DNA from: Streptomyces sp. ST2-7A
GTDB lineage: Bacteria; Actinomycetota; Actinomycetes; Streptomycetales; Streptomycetaceae
NCBI RefSeq assembly: GCF_021390475.1
Contig: NZ_JAJUWS010000003.1
Location: 169,328-233,327 of the forward strand
DNA length: 64,000 nt
Direction of reading: 5' to 3'
Every line of letters begins with the position of its first letter. Within the stretch, counting starts at the first letter, position 1. Shown here piece after piece: positions 18,768-27,307 of this stretch. The notes beneath the pieces were generated by a model. It was not told the DNA's origin. It saw only the letters and a program-made list of their open reading frames with translations, and did not search any database. A program made the translations under genes and the position numbers.

Positions 18768-19919
18768 TCAGTCGCGGTAGATGAGGATGAGGGCGCGGTC
18801 GTCGTTGACGTCCCGGGCGACGCTCTCGATGAGGTCGCTCGCGATCCGGCGCAGCCCGGTGGAGAGGTGGCGCTCCGCCTCGCCGGTGAGCCGGTCGATG
18901 CCGTCCGACAGGTCTCGGTCCGAGCGCTCCACCAGGCCGTCGGTGAAGAGCATCAGCACGTCGCCCGGGCGCAGCGTCCCCTTGGCCGGGTGGAACTCGG
19001 CGCCGTCCCACACGCCCAACAGGGGCCCCTCGGCCGCGATCTCCTGCCACCGGCCGGTGGCCGCCGCGTACTGCACACCGGGCAGGTGGCCGGCGGAGAG
19101 CAGCTCGAAATCACCGGTGTCCAGGTCGAGCACCAGGTGGATCGAGGTCGCGAAGCCCTCGTCCCAGTTCTGTCGCAGCAGGTAGCCGTTGGCCGCCGGC
19201 AGGAAGGAGTGCGGGGGCAGCGAACCGAGCAGCCCGCCGAAGGCGCCGGACAGCAGGAGCGAACGGGAGCCCGCGTCCATGCCCTTGCCCGAGACGTCGG
19301 TCAGCACCACCTCCAGCACCCGGCGGTCCGGGCCGGTGCGCGCGGCGACCACGAAGTCGCCGGAGAAGGACTGGCCACCGGCCGGACGCAGGCTCAGATC
19401 ACAGTGCCAGCCGGGTGGCAGGGCCGGCACGGTGCTCTGCGCCCGGATGCGTTCGCGCAGGTCGAAGAGCATGGTCCCGCCCCGGCGCCAGGGCACCCCG
19501 ACCCGACTGCGGAACTGCGCGATCAACAGCCCCGAGAGCGCGACGGCGGCCACCACCAGGATGGTGCCGGGGCCGATCGGGTCGGGCGACACCGATCGCC
19601 CCTCCATCAGGGCGGTCTCGGTGATCAGCGCCACGGCGGTGGCGGCGTACAGGGCGAGCAGGCTGACGGGACGCAGCAGCAGCCCGCCGGCCACCAGGGG
19701 CAGCACCAGGGCCTCCGGTGGGCACCAATCGGGGCGGTGCAGGGTGCCCGCGGCGATGAGGGGAACGGTGAGGAAGAGCGCGATGAGCACCAGTGCGTCC
19801 GAACCCTCGCCGCGGAAGTGGTCCACGGCGGTCCGGCGCATGGTGAGACGGGCACGACGCAGCGCCTTGTGCGCTCGCGTTCTCCGTGCCCCCGGGGGTG
19901 ATGTGCCGCCGCCTGCCAT
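18768..19919 (-). CDS. Membrane-anchored SpoIIE-family (PP2C) phosphatase
   Basis: Serine/threonine phosphatase of the SpoIIE/RsbU class. In Streptomyces these commonly dephosphorylate anti-anti-sigma factors. It has 383 residues from ATG 19919 (MAGGGTSPPG). A basic N-terminus is followed by about four hydrophobic helices (about 45-130, for example ALVLIALFLTVPLIAAG). The PPM phosphatase domain occupies about 165-383. Metal-binding and catalytic motifs are SFSGDFVVA, LTDVSGKGMDAGS and LFTDGLVERSD, with the final DDRALILIY. No sensory domain other than the membrane region is seen. No anti-sigma partner lies next to it. The RBS is weak. Confidence 0.92.
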   Translation of the reverse strand: MAGGGTSPPGARRTRAHKALRRARLTMRRTAVDHFRGEGSDALVLIALFLTVPLIAAGTLHRPDWCPPEALVLPLVAGGLLLRPVSLLALYAATAVALITETALMEGRSVSPDPIGPGTILVVAAVALSGLLIAQFRSRVGVPWRRGGTMLFDLRERIRAQSTVPALPPGWHCDLSLRPAGGQSFSGDFVVAARTGPDRRVLEVVLTDVSGKGMDAGSRSLLLSGAFGGLLGSLPPHSFLPAANGYLLRQNWDEGFATSIHLVLDLDTGDFELLSAGHLPGVQYAAATGRWQEIAAEGPLLGVWDGAEFHPAKGTLRPGDVLMLFTDGLVERSDRDLSDGIDRLTGEAERHLSTGLRRIASDLIESVARDVNDDRALILIYRD

Positions 19920-20124
19920 GATTTGCGACCCTATCCACCCCGGGGCGGTGCGTCGATTCCCGTTGGGTTGCGAAGCGAAGTATCGGCCGGGTGACGTACG
20001 CCGTCGCGTACCGGGGCGGTGACGCGCCCGGGGGTCGAGGGGGACCCGGGGTGGAGCGGGAGAACGGTGCGCCGTCGGGCCGGGGACGCGACCGGCACCG
20101 GGATGGGATCCGGGGCGGGGAGCG

Positions 20125-20979
20125 TCATGATTTCTGGCACCCGGGGCACCAGAAGAGGTTCCGGCCCCGCATCTCCTCGGCGCGGATCCACCCACCGCAC
20201 AGGAAGCAGCGCTGGTGGAGTCGCCGGTAGACGTACACCTCGCCGCCGTGGTCGTCCCGGCGCGGCGGACGTCCCATGGCCTCGGGGGCGTGCTCGGGAC
20301 GTACCGTGTCGATCCGGCCGGTTCGCACCCCCTCCGGCATCAGGACGGTCAGGTCGCGCCAGATCGCCTCCCAGCGTTCGCGGTCCAGTTCGCGACCGGG
20401 CAGGTGGGGATCGACACGGTTGCGGAACAGCACCTCGGCCCGGTAGACGTTCCCGACCCCGGCGAGGATCCGCTGCTCCATGAGGAGCGCGGCGACGGGG
20501 ACCCGGCTGCGGGAGATCCGGGCGAAGGCCCGATCGGGTTCGGCGTCGTTGCGCAGCGGGTCGGGGCCCAGCGAGCGGTGGAACTCCTGTTTCTCGCCCC
20601 GGGTGATCAGCTCGCAGACCCGGGGGCCGCGCAGCACGGCGTGGTCCTCCTCGGTGGCCAGCCGCAGCCGCACCTGTCCCTCCGGCTCCCCGGCGGGGCC
20701 CCGGTGCAGCCGGAAGGAGCCGTACAGGCCGAGGTGGACGTGGAGGAGCCGGGTGAGTACGGGCCCGTCGGGGGCCGCCGCCCCGGGCGGGGTGCCCGGG
20801 GCGGTGAGGGAGAGGAAGAGGTGTTTGCCGTGCGCCTCGGTGGCGGTCAGGCGGTGGCCGTCGATGAGGGCGGCACCGTCGGCGAAGCGGCCGGTGGGAC
20901 TGTCCACGCGCACCGACCGGCCGCCGAACCGCTCACCGAGTCGGCCGGCCAGCCGGTGGATGGTGTGTCCCTCGGGCAT
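20125..20979 (-). CDS. Fpg/Nei-family DNA glycosylase (endonuclease VIII-like)
   Basis: Bifunctional glycosylase/AP lyase for oxidised bases. It has 284 residues. The mature N-terminus would be Pro2-Glu3 (MPEGHTIHRLA), the catalytic pair of the family. The helix-two-turn-helix has the conserved segment QRILAGVGNVYRAEVLF. A C-terminal zinc finger (about 250-284) shows CFLCGG and CPGC. The MPEGHTIHRLA start is the Nei rather than MutM pattern, so substrates are more likely oxidised pyrimidines. Its ATG abuts the rpiB stop with no gap, so the two are co-translated. Confidence 0.93.
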   Translation of the reverse strand: MPEGHTIHRLAGRLGERFGGRSVRVDSPTGRFADGAALIDGHRLTATEAHGKHLFLSLTAPGTPPGAAAPDGPVLTRLLHVHLGLYGSFRLHRGPAGEPEGQVRLRLATEEDHAVLRGPRVCELITRGEKQEFHRSLGPDPLRNDAEPDRAFARISRSRVPVAALLMEQRILAGVGNVYRAEVLFRNRVDPHLPGRELDRERWEAIWRDLTVLMPEGVRTGRIDTVRPEHAPEAMGRPPRRDDHGGEVYVYRRLHQRCFLCGGWIRAEEMRGRNLFWCPGCQKS

Positions 20980-21468
20980 TCAGTCCCGCCGGGGGTGGTG
21001 CCCGGGGACGGGGGGCATGACGCCCTCGGTCTCGTAGGCCGCGAGCATCTCGATGCGGCGGGTGTGGCGCTCCTCGGCCGAGTACGGGGTGGCCAGGAAG
21101 ACCGCGACGAACGAGGTGGCCTCGTCCTCGGTGTGCATCCGGGCGCCGATGCTCACCACGTTGGCGTTGTTGTGCTCGCGGCCGAGGCGGGCCGTCTCCT
21201 CGCTCCAGGCGAGGGCGCAGCGCACCCCGGTGACCTTGTTGGCGGCGATGGCCTCGCCGTTGCCGGAGCCACCGATGACGATGCCCAGGGAGGAGGGGTC
21301 GGCGGCGGTCCGCTCGGCGGCGCGCAGGCAGAACGGCGGGTAGTCGTCCTGCGGGTCGTGGATGTGCGGGCCGCAGTCCACGGGCTCGTGCCCGTGCTGG
21401 GTGAGCCAGTCGACGAGGTGGTTCTTGAGCTCGTAGCCGGCGTGATCGGAACCGAGGTAGACACGCAT
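20980..21468 (-). CDS. rpiB: Ribose-5-phosphate isomerase B
   Basis: Interconverts ribose-5-phosphate and ribulose-5-phosphate in the pentose phosphate pathway. It has 162 residues from ATG 21468 (MRVYLGSDHAGYELK). Substrate-binding motifs are SDHAG, DDYP and GGSGNGEAIAANK. The base in the last motif is Glu, as in mycobacterial RpiB, instead of the Cys used by the E. coli enzyme. The longer open frame upstream is not conserved. It is followed without gap by the DNA glycosylase gene. The C-terminus is slightly extended (PPVPGHHPRRD). Confidence 0.96.
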   Translation of the reverse strand: MRVYLGSDHAGYELKNHLVDWLTQHGHEPVDCGPHIHDPQDDYPPFCLRAAERTAADPSSLGIVIGGSGNGEAIAANKVTGVRCALAWSEETARLGREHNNANVVSIGARMHTEDEATSFVAVFLATPYSAEERHTRRIEMLAAYETEGVMPPVPGHHPRRD

Positions 21469-21728
21469 GGCACGAGTGTGGCACGCGGGTCGGGAGCGGG
21501 CCGGATCGGGGGCGGCGGCGCGGTCGGGGGCCGGCCGGGATCGATCGCCGGTGACGCGCCCGGCCGCGGAGGGGCCCCGGGACGGCTCCCCGCCGATCGA
21601 CCGAGACCACCCTTTCGGGCGAAGTCGACGAGAGGTGTGCGCGTCGCGTTCGATCGGCTGTTTCGATCCGGCGCCCGTTCGCGGCGCGGCGGTGGGAAAC
21701 CGCGGAGCGCCGCGGTGGATCCCGGGGC

Positions 21729-22331
21729 TCAGTCGGCGCGACGACCGACCAGCCGCCACGCCAGCGGCAGCGCTCCCATCGCCAGCGCCGCCTTGAGGGC
21801 GTCGCCGATCAGGAAGGGCACCATGCCGACCGCCATGGCCCGGCCGATGCCCATGCCGGTGGCCAGCGCCAGGTAGGGGACGCCGAAGGCGTAGATGATG
21901 ACGGTGCCGACGGCCATCGTCCCGGCGGTGCGCCACATCGTGCGGTCACCGCCGCGTCGCGCCAGGGCACCGACGGCGGCGGCGGCCAGGCCGAAGCCGA
22001 GGATGTAGCCGAAGGTGGGCATGGCCCAGCCGGAGGCGCCCTCGGCGAACCAGGGCATGCCCGCCATCCCGATCAGCGCGTACAGCAGCAGGGAGGCGAA
22101 GGCGCGCAGCGGGCCGAGCGAGATGCCCACCAGCAGGACGGCGAAGGTCTGGCCGCTGACCGGGACGGGCGAGCCGGGCACCGGTAGGGCGAATTGGGCG
22201 GCGACACCGGTCAGGGCGGCGCCCCCGGCGATGAGGGCGATGTCGCGGGCCCGGGCGCGGGCGGCGGTACCGGCGGGCAGCACGTCGGCGAGGACGGCGC
22301 CCGGACCGAGGTGGGCGGCGGCGGTGCTCAT
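21729..22331 (-). CDS. bioY: Biotin transporter substrate-binding subunit BioY
   Basis: S-component of an energy-coupling-factor transporter that binds biotin in the membrane. It has 200 residues from ATG 22331 ([11 protein letters not shown]) with GGAG nine bases upstream. About six hydrophobic helices are seen. BioY features include QTFAVLLVG, the loop [14 protein letters not shown] and [11 protein letters not shown]. The ECF ATPase and T-component genes are not adjacent, so this protein must use shared ones elsewhere or act alone. It diverges from sodF across a 367-base region. I saw no recognisable biotin operator. Confidence 0.93.
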   Translation of the reverse strand: MSTAAAHLGPGAVLADVLPAGTAARARARDIALIAGGAALTGVAAQFALPVPGSPVPVSGQTFAVLLVGISLGPLRAFASLLLYALIGMAGMPWFAEGASGWAMPTFGYILGFGLAAAAVGALARRGGDRTMWRTAGTMAVGTVIIYAFGVPYLALATGMGIGRAMAVGMVPFLIGDALKAALAMGALPLAWRLVGRRAD

Positions 22332-22604
22332 GGGATCTCCACAGAAGCGGGTTGGACGTGCGGGCACGGCCGGACCCGGTGGCGTGTCGGCCCCGGTCAC
22401 GGCCTCCACGACGCTAACCGAGGGGTGGCCGGGGCACGGCGTGAGCTTGGCGACAAAACCGCGCCCTCTCCCTTGTGGGACCCCGGCCCCGTCGCGGTTC
22501 CGCCGCGACCCCCACGCCTCGCCGTGTCCGGGGCACCCGTCGCGAACCGTCCGACGCGCCGGCCGTCCGATGATCCCCCTCCGCCACCCATGGGGAGTTG
22601 CTGC

Positions 22605-22610
22605 TAGCCT
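22605..22610 (+). promoter_or_regulatory. Candidate -10 element of sodF
   Basis: TAGCCT matches TAnnnT and would place the transcript start near 22617, inside the Nur-type box, so repressor binding would block initiation. Confidence 0.4.
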
Positions 22611-22614
22611 GCTG

Positions 22615-22631
22615 TTGCAAGTTGATTGCAG
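22615..22631. promoter_or_regulatory. Nur (nickel-responsive Fur-family) operator at sodF
   Basis: The sequence TTGCAA-GTTGA-TTGCAG matches the Nur box tTGCaa-N5-ttGCAA at 11 of 12 half-site positions as I recall the consensus. Known Streptomyces biology is that Nur with Ni(II) represses sodF while nickel SOD is made instead. The box lies 67 bases upstream of the sodF start codon. Confidence 0.75.
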
Positions 22632-22698
22632 TAAGAGGAACCGCGCAGGGCCCGCGCGGGTCGATTCAGGGCACCCACGCCGTCGAAGGGCACCGGAC

Positions 22699-23340
22699 AT
22701 GGCCGTCTACTCACTCCCCGAACTCCCGTACGACTACGTCGCGCTGGAGCCGGTGATCAGCGGGGAGATCATCGAGCTGCACCACGACAAGCACCACGCG
22801 GCCTACGTGAAGGGGGCGAACGACACCCTGGAGCAGTTGGAGGAGGCGCGGGTCAAGGAGCAGTGGGGCGGCATCAACGGCCTCGAGAAGAGTCTGGCCT
22901 TCCACCTGTCCGGGCACATCCTGCACTCCATCTACTGGCGCAACATGTCCGGTGACGGCGGCGGCGAGCCGCTGGAGAAGGACGGCACCGGCGAGCTGGC
23001 CGACGCGATCGCCGAGTCCTTCGGCTCCTTCGCCCGCTTCAAGGCCCAGTTGTCGAAGGCCGCCGCCACCACCCAGGGGTCGGGCTGGGGCGTGCTGGCG
23101 TACGAGCCGGTGAGCGGACGCCTGATCGTGGAGCAGATCTACGACCACCAGGGCAACGTCGGGCAGGGCTCGGTGCCGATCCTGGTCTTCGACGCCTGGG
23201 AGCACGCCTTCTACCTGCAGTACCGCAACCAGAAGGTGGACTTCGTCGAGGCGATGTGGCGGGTGGTGAACTGGCAGGACGTGGCGGCCCGGTACACCGC
23301 CGCCCGCGAGCGTGCCAACACCCTGCTGCTCGCCCCCTGA
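22699..23340 (+). CDS. sodF: Iron-type superoxide dismutase
   Basis: Converts superoxide to oxygen and hydrogen peroxide in the cytoplasm. It has 213 residues from ATG 22699 with GAAGGG nine bases upstream. Metal ligands of the Fe/Mn family are visible: His28 in ELHHDKHH, the His in [12 protein letters not shown], and the Asp and His of [11 protein letters not shown]. The sequence ([18 protein letters not shown]) is that of Streptomyces SodF, which uses iron. Regulation by nickel through Nur is strongly suggested by the upstream operator. It is monocistronic with a strong terminator pair downstream. Confidence 0.97.
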   Translation: MAVYSLPELPYDYVALEPVISGEIIELHHDKHHAAYVKGANDTLEQLEEARVKEQWGGINGLEKSLAFHLSGHILHSIYWRNMSGDGGGEPLEKDGTGELADAIAESFGSFARFKAQLSKAAATTQGSGWGVLAYEPVSGRLIVEQIYDHQGNVGQGSVPILVFDAWEHAFYLQYRNQKVDFVEAMWRVVNWQDVAARYTAARERANTLLLAP

Positions 23341-23351
23341 GGAGACCTCCC

Positions 23352-23372
23352 GGGCCGGCGACGCGCCGGCCC
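23352..23372 (+). terminator. sodF hairpin 1
   Basis: Nine-pair perfect stem GGGCCGGCG (23352-23360) with 23364-23372 and a three-base loop, 12 bases after the stop. Confidence 0.5.
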
Positions 23373-23431
23373 ACCCGAACCCCTCGCTCGCGTGATCGTC
23401 TTCTCACCGCTCACCGGGCAGGTGGCAACGG

Positions 23432-23468
23432 ACGGGGGCCCGCACGGTCGTGACGTGCGGGCCCCCGT
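23432..23468. terminator. Bidirectional terminator between sodF and the DsbA-like gene
   Basis: Perfect 15-pair stem (23432-23446 with 23454-23468) and a seven-base loop, between convergent genes. Confidence 0.75.
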
Positions 23469-23478
23469 TCCGTCCGGT

Positions 23479-24210
23479 TCAGTCGATCCGGGGCCGCTCG
23501 GTCCGGGATCGCTTGAGTTCGTAGAAGCCGGGGGTACCGGCCACCAGCAGCACACCGTCCCACAGTCGACCCGCCGCCTCGCCCCGGGGCATCGGGGTGA
23601 CCACGGGACCGAAGAAGGCCACGGGCCCGTCGTCCGGGCCGGGGACCGCGATCACGGGGGTTCCCACGTCCTGGCCGACCAGGCCGATGCCGCGCCCGTG
23701 CGAGGCGCGGACCTCCTCGTCCCGGGCGGTGGACTCCGCCTCGCCGGCGAGTTCGAGCGGCAGGTCCGCCGCCTTCAGGGCGTCCCGGAGGGTCTCCCCG
23801 TCCAACGCGCGGCCCTCCCCGTGGCGCCGTTCCCCCAGCTCGGTGTAGAGCCGGTCCAGCGCCTCCGGGCCGTGGTCGGAGGCGACCGCCACGCACACCC
23901 GGACCGGTCCCCATGCCCGCTTCAGGCGCTCCCGGTGCTCCTCGGAGAGCTCGCCGAGGCGGTCCTCGTTGAGGACGGTCAGGCTCATGACGTTCCAGCG
24001 CACCCGTACCGGGCGCACGGACTCGACCTCCTTCATCCAGCGGGAGGTCACCCACGCCCAGGGGCAGCCGGGATCGAACCAGAAGTCGGCCGTCACCGGG
24101 GTCCCGTCGCCGTCGCCTCCGTCCCCCCCGCCGCCGGGGGCCCCGCCCTCACCGGTCCCACCCGTACTGCCGAGGGGTGCCCCGGTCTCCCAACCCGTCA
24201 ACCGATCCAC
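23479..24210 (-). CDS. DsbA-fold oxidoreductase, Rv2466c-like (mycothiol-linked), CPWA active site
   Basis: Thioredoxin-fold protein related to mycobacterial mycothiol-dependent nitroreductase Rv2466c. It has 243 residues from GTG 24210 with GAGGAG upstream; an in-frame GTG at 24096 would remove an unusual Gly/Asp-rich leader of 38 residues. The active site DFWFDPGCPWAW has Cys49 but Ala52 in place of the resolving Cys of Rv2466c (CPWC), so it would act as a single-Cys enzyme with mycothiol. The helical insert and the cis-Pro loop (VGTPVIAVPG) are present. I recall CPWA as usual in Streptomyces homologues. It diverges from pepN. Confidence 0.85.
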   Translation of the reverse strand: MDRLTGWETGAPLGSTGGTGEGGAPGGGGDGGDGDGTPVTADFWFDPGCPWAWVTSRWMKEVESVRPVRVRWNVMSLTVLNEDRLGELSEEHRERLKRAWGPVRVCVAVASDHGPEALDRLYTELGERRHGEGRALDGETLRDALKAADLPLELAGEAESTARDEEVRASHGRGIGLVGQDVGTPVIAVPGPDDGPVAFFGPVVTPMPRGEAAGRLWDGVLLVAGTPGFYELKRSRTERPRID

Positions 24211-24410
24211 ACGTCGCTCCTCGCCCCGGGTCTCCCCGTGATATGCCGTGATATGCCGTGAGGGGGTTCTACCCCATGACGCCGGGATACGCCGGACCGG
24301 ATTCCCCGCTGCGGGGCGTCGGCGGCCCGTGGGATGCTGGCCGGACGTCCGCCGGCCCGCGCCCCCCACCCGGCGGACCACCAGCCGAGCAGACAAGAGG
24401 GAGTGGGCCC

Positions 24411-27071
24411 GTGCCCGGAGAGAACCTGACCCGTGAGGAGGCCCGCGAGCGGGCCCGGCTGATCGATGTCGACGGCTACACGGTGTCACTCGACCTGCGG
24501 TCGGCGACGGCTCCGGCCCCGGCCTCCGGTCCGCGGACCTTCCGCTCCACGACCACCGTCCGGTTCCGCTGCGCGGAGCCGGGTGCCTCCTCCTTCATCG
24601 ACCTGATCGCCCCGGACGTGCTGTCGGTCACCCTGAACGGTGACTCCCTGCCGGTGGACCGCGTCTTCGACGGCGCGCGGATCGCGCTGCCCGCCCTGTC
24701 GGCGACGAACGAGTTGGTGGTCGACGCCCGTTGCGCCTACAGCAGGACCGGCGAGGGCATGCACCACTTCGTGGACCCGCAGGACGGCGAGACCTACCTC
24801 TACACCCAGTACGAGCCCGCCGACGCGCGCCGGGTGATGGCCTGCTTCGAGCAGCCCGACCTCAAGGCGCCCTTCGACATGCGGGTCACCGCCCCGGCAC
24901 ACTGGACGGTGCTGTCCAACGGCGAGGAGGTGGGCGAGCCGCGCCCCTGCGACAACGGCGCCGCATCCACCCGGGTCTTCGCCCGCACCCCGCCGATCTC
25001 CACCTACATCACCGCCGTGGTGGCCGGGCCGTACCACGTGGAGCGCGATCGGTACGGCCGCCGACTGCCGGACGGCACCACCCTGGAGATCCCGCTGGCC
25101 GCTCTGTGCCGCAAGGGGCTGGCACCGCACTTCGACGCCCCGGAGATCTTCGACCTCACCAAGCGGGGCCTGGATTTCTTCCACGAGCACTTCGACTTCC
25201 CGTACCCGTTCGGCAAGTACGACCAGGCGTTCGTGCCGGAGTACAACATCGGCGCGATGGAGAACCCGGGACTGGTCACCTTCCGGGAGGAGTACGTCTT
25301 CCGGGGCCGCACCACGCGGGCCGCCTACCAGGGGCGGGCCAACACCCTGCTCCACGAGATGGCGCACATGTGGTTCGGCGACCTGGTCACCATGGAGTGG
25401 TGGGACGACCTGTGGCTCAAGGAGTCGTTCGCCGACTTCATGGGCGCCTTCTCGCTGGTGAAGGCCACCCCGTTCACCGAGGGGTGGATCACCTTCGCCA
25501 ATCGCCGCAAGGCCTGGGCCTACCGGGCGGACCAACTGCCCTCCACCCACCCCGTCACCGCCGACATCCACGACCTGCAGGACGCCAAGCTCAACTTCGA
25601 CGGCATCACCTACGCCAAGGGCGCCTCGGTACTCAAGCAGTTGGTCGCCTACGCGGGCGAGGACGCCTTCATGGAGGGCGCGCGCCGCTACTTCCGGCGT
25701 CACGCCTGGGGCAACACCACCCTGGAGGACCTGCTGGCGGTGCTGGAGGAGACCTCCGGCCGGGACATGGGCGAATGGGCGAAGGCCTGGTTGCAGACCG
25801 CCGGGGTGAACACCCTGACGCCGCAGCTGACCTGTGACGCGGCGGGTCGGGTGACCGAGCTGGCGGTGGTCCAGGAGGCCCCGGAACCGCCCCGACTGCC
25901 GGCCGGCTCGGCGGGTGAGCCGGCCGCGCCCGGCGGGTCGCCGGAGCAGGTGCTGCGCCCGCACCGGGTGGCGATCGGCCTGTACCGGCGGGACCCGGCG
26001 AGCGGGACCCTGACCCGGTACGCGCGGACCCTCACCGATGTGACGGGGGCGCGCACGGTGGTGTCGGAGCTGACCGGCGCCGAGCGGCCGGACCTGGTGC
26101 TGGTCAACGACGACGACCTGACGTACTGCAAGACCCGCTTCGACGACGCCTCGCTGGCCACGCTCCGCGAGCATCTGGGGTCCATCGCCGATCCGCTGGC
26201 CCGGGCGCTGTGCTGGTCGGCGCTGTGGAACCTCACCCGCGACGGTCTGATGCCCGCCGGTGACTTCCTGGACCTGGTGCGCCGGGCGGGCGGGGCGGAG
26301 ACCGAGGTCGGGGTCCTGCAGATGGTGCTGGCCTGGGCCGGGACGGCGCTGACCCGCTTCACCACCCCCGAACGCCGACCGGGCCAGGAGTCGGCGACCG
26401 CCGAGGCGGCGATGCGGGAGCTGCGGCTGGCCCCGCCCGGCAGCGACCACCAGTTGGCCTGGGCCCGGTTCCTCGCCGAGACGGCGGTGGACGAGCAGCA
26501 CCTGGTGCTGCTCGAAAGGCTGTTGGAGGGGAAAGCCCGGATCGACGGCCTGGAGGTCGACCAGGAGCTGCGCTGGGCACTGCTGCTGCCCCTGGCGGTC
26601 CACGGCCGGGTGGACGAGGAGCGGCTGAACCGGGAGCTGGAGCGGGACGACACCGCCTCCGGCCGTCGGCACCACGTGCGCTGTCTGGCGGCCCGGCCGG
26701 CGCCGGAGGTCAAGGCCCGGGCGTGGGCGGACGTCATGGAGTCCGATCGGCTGTCCAACGCGCTGATCGAGGCGACCATCGACGGCTTCGGCCGCGGGGA
26801 CCGGCGCGAGCTGCTCGCCCCCTACACCGGGCCGTACTTCGAGGCGCTGGAGCGGGTGTGGGCCGAGCGCTCGATCGAGATCGGCATGGCGGTGGTACGG
26901 GGGCTGTTCCCGGCGGCACAGGGCGACCCGGCCACGCTGGAGGCCACCGACACCTGGCTGCGGGACCACCCGGACGCGGCGCCGGCGCTGCGGCGGTTGG
27001 TGCTGGAGGCCCGGGACGACCTGGCACGGGCTCTGCGGGCCCGCGAGTGTGAGGCGCGCGCGGCCGGGTGA
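24411..27071 (+). CDS. pepN: Aminopeptidase N (M1 family), paralogue 1
   Basis: Zinc aminopeptidase that removes N-terminal residues from peptides in the cytoplasm. It has 886 residues from GTG 24411 (VPGENLTREEARER) with GAGGGAG upstream. Substrate-binding GAMEN (IGAMENPG) and the zinc site HEMAHMWFGD (His315) with the downstream Glu in WLKESFAD are intact, as is the catalytic Tyr region FDGITYAKGAS. The C-terminal half is the long helical ERAP-like domain. There is no signal peptide. A second, very similar gene lies 5.5 kb downstream at 32567. This copy is 22 residues longer, mostly through a Gly/Pro insert around residue 510. Confidence 0.97.
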   Translation: MPGENLTREEARERARLIDVDGYTVSLDLRSATAPAPASGPRTFRSTTTVRFRCAEPGASSFIDLIAPDVLSVTLNGDSLPVDRVFDGARIALPALSATNELVVDARCAYSRTGEGMHHFVDPQDGETYLYTQYEPADARRVMACFEQPDLKAPFDMRVTAPAHWTVLSNGEEVGEPRPCDNGAASTRVFARTPPISTYITAVVAGPYHVERDRYGRRLPDGTTLEIPLAALCRKGLAPHFDAPEIFDLTKRGLDFFHEHFDFPYPFGKYDQAFVPEYNIGAMENPGLVTFREEYVFRGRTTRAAYQGRANTLLHEMAHMWFGDLVTMEWWDDLWLKESFADFMGAFSLVKATPFTEGWITFANRRKAWAYRADQLPSTHPVTADIHDLQDAKLNFDGITYAKGASVLKQLVAYAGEDAFMEGARRYFRRHAWGNTTLEDLLAVLEETSGRDMGEWAKAWLQTAGVNTLTPQLTCDAAGRVTELAVVQEAPEPPRLPAGSAGEPAAPGGSPEQVLRPHRVAIGLYRRDPASGTLTRYARTLTDVTGARTVVSELTGAERPDLVLVNDDDLTYCKTRFDDASLATLREHLGSIADPLARALCWSALWNLTRDGLMPAGDFLDLVRRAGGAETEVGVLQMVLAWAGTALTRFTTPERRPGQESATAEAAMRELRLAPPGSDHQLAWARFLAETAVDEQHLVLLERLLEGKARIDGLEVDQELRWALLLPLAVHGRVDEERLNRELERDDTASGRRHHVRCLAARPAPEVKARAWADVMESDRLSNALIEATIDGFGRGDRRELLAPYTGPYFEALERVWAERSIEIGMAVVRGLFPAAQGDPATLEATDTWLRDHPDAAPALRRLVLEARDDLARALRARECEARAAG

Positions 27072-27121
27072 GCGCCCCTCGGGACGCGTTCACGCCCCAG
27101 TAACGCCCCCTCACATCCCCC

Positions 27122-27167
27122 CTTGGGCTCGAGGTTGCTCGCGGAGCGGAGCGACCTCGGGCCCAAG
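27122..27167 (+). terminator. pepN (paralogue 1) terminator
   Basis: Fourteen-pair stem with one G-U pair (27122-27135 with 27154-27167, arm CTTGGGCTCGAGGT), about 50 bases after the stop. Confidence 0.65.
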
Positions 27168-27307
27168 CTCACACTCCCCGTGACCAGCGGCGCAGGGAAC
27201 ACCTTCGAATTTTGAACACTTGTTCCCGATCCGGGGAGTCGGCCCGGAAACGGATCGAGGCCCCCCGGGAGGTTCGGCGGGGGTGCGCGAGGGGGCATCC
27301 CGGCGAC

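Larger units (their letters stand above)
22332..22698. other. Divergent promoter region between bioY and sodF
   Basis: About 367 bases. The right end holds the sodF promoter and Nur-type operator (listed separately). The middle, near 22440-22465, has an AT-richer stretch (TTGGCGACAAAACC) that may belong to the bioY promoter. No gene is seen. Confidence 0.55.
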
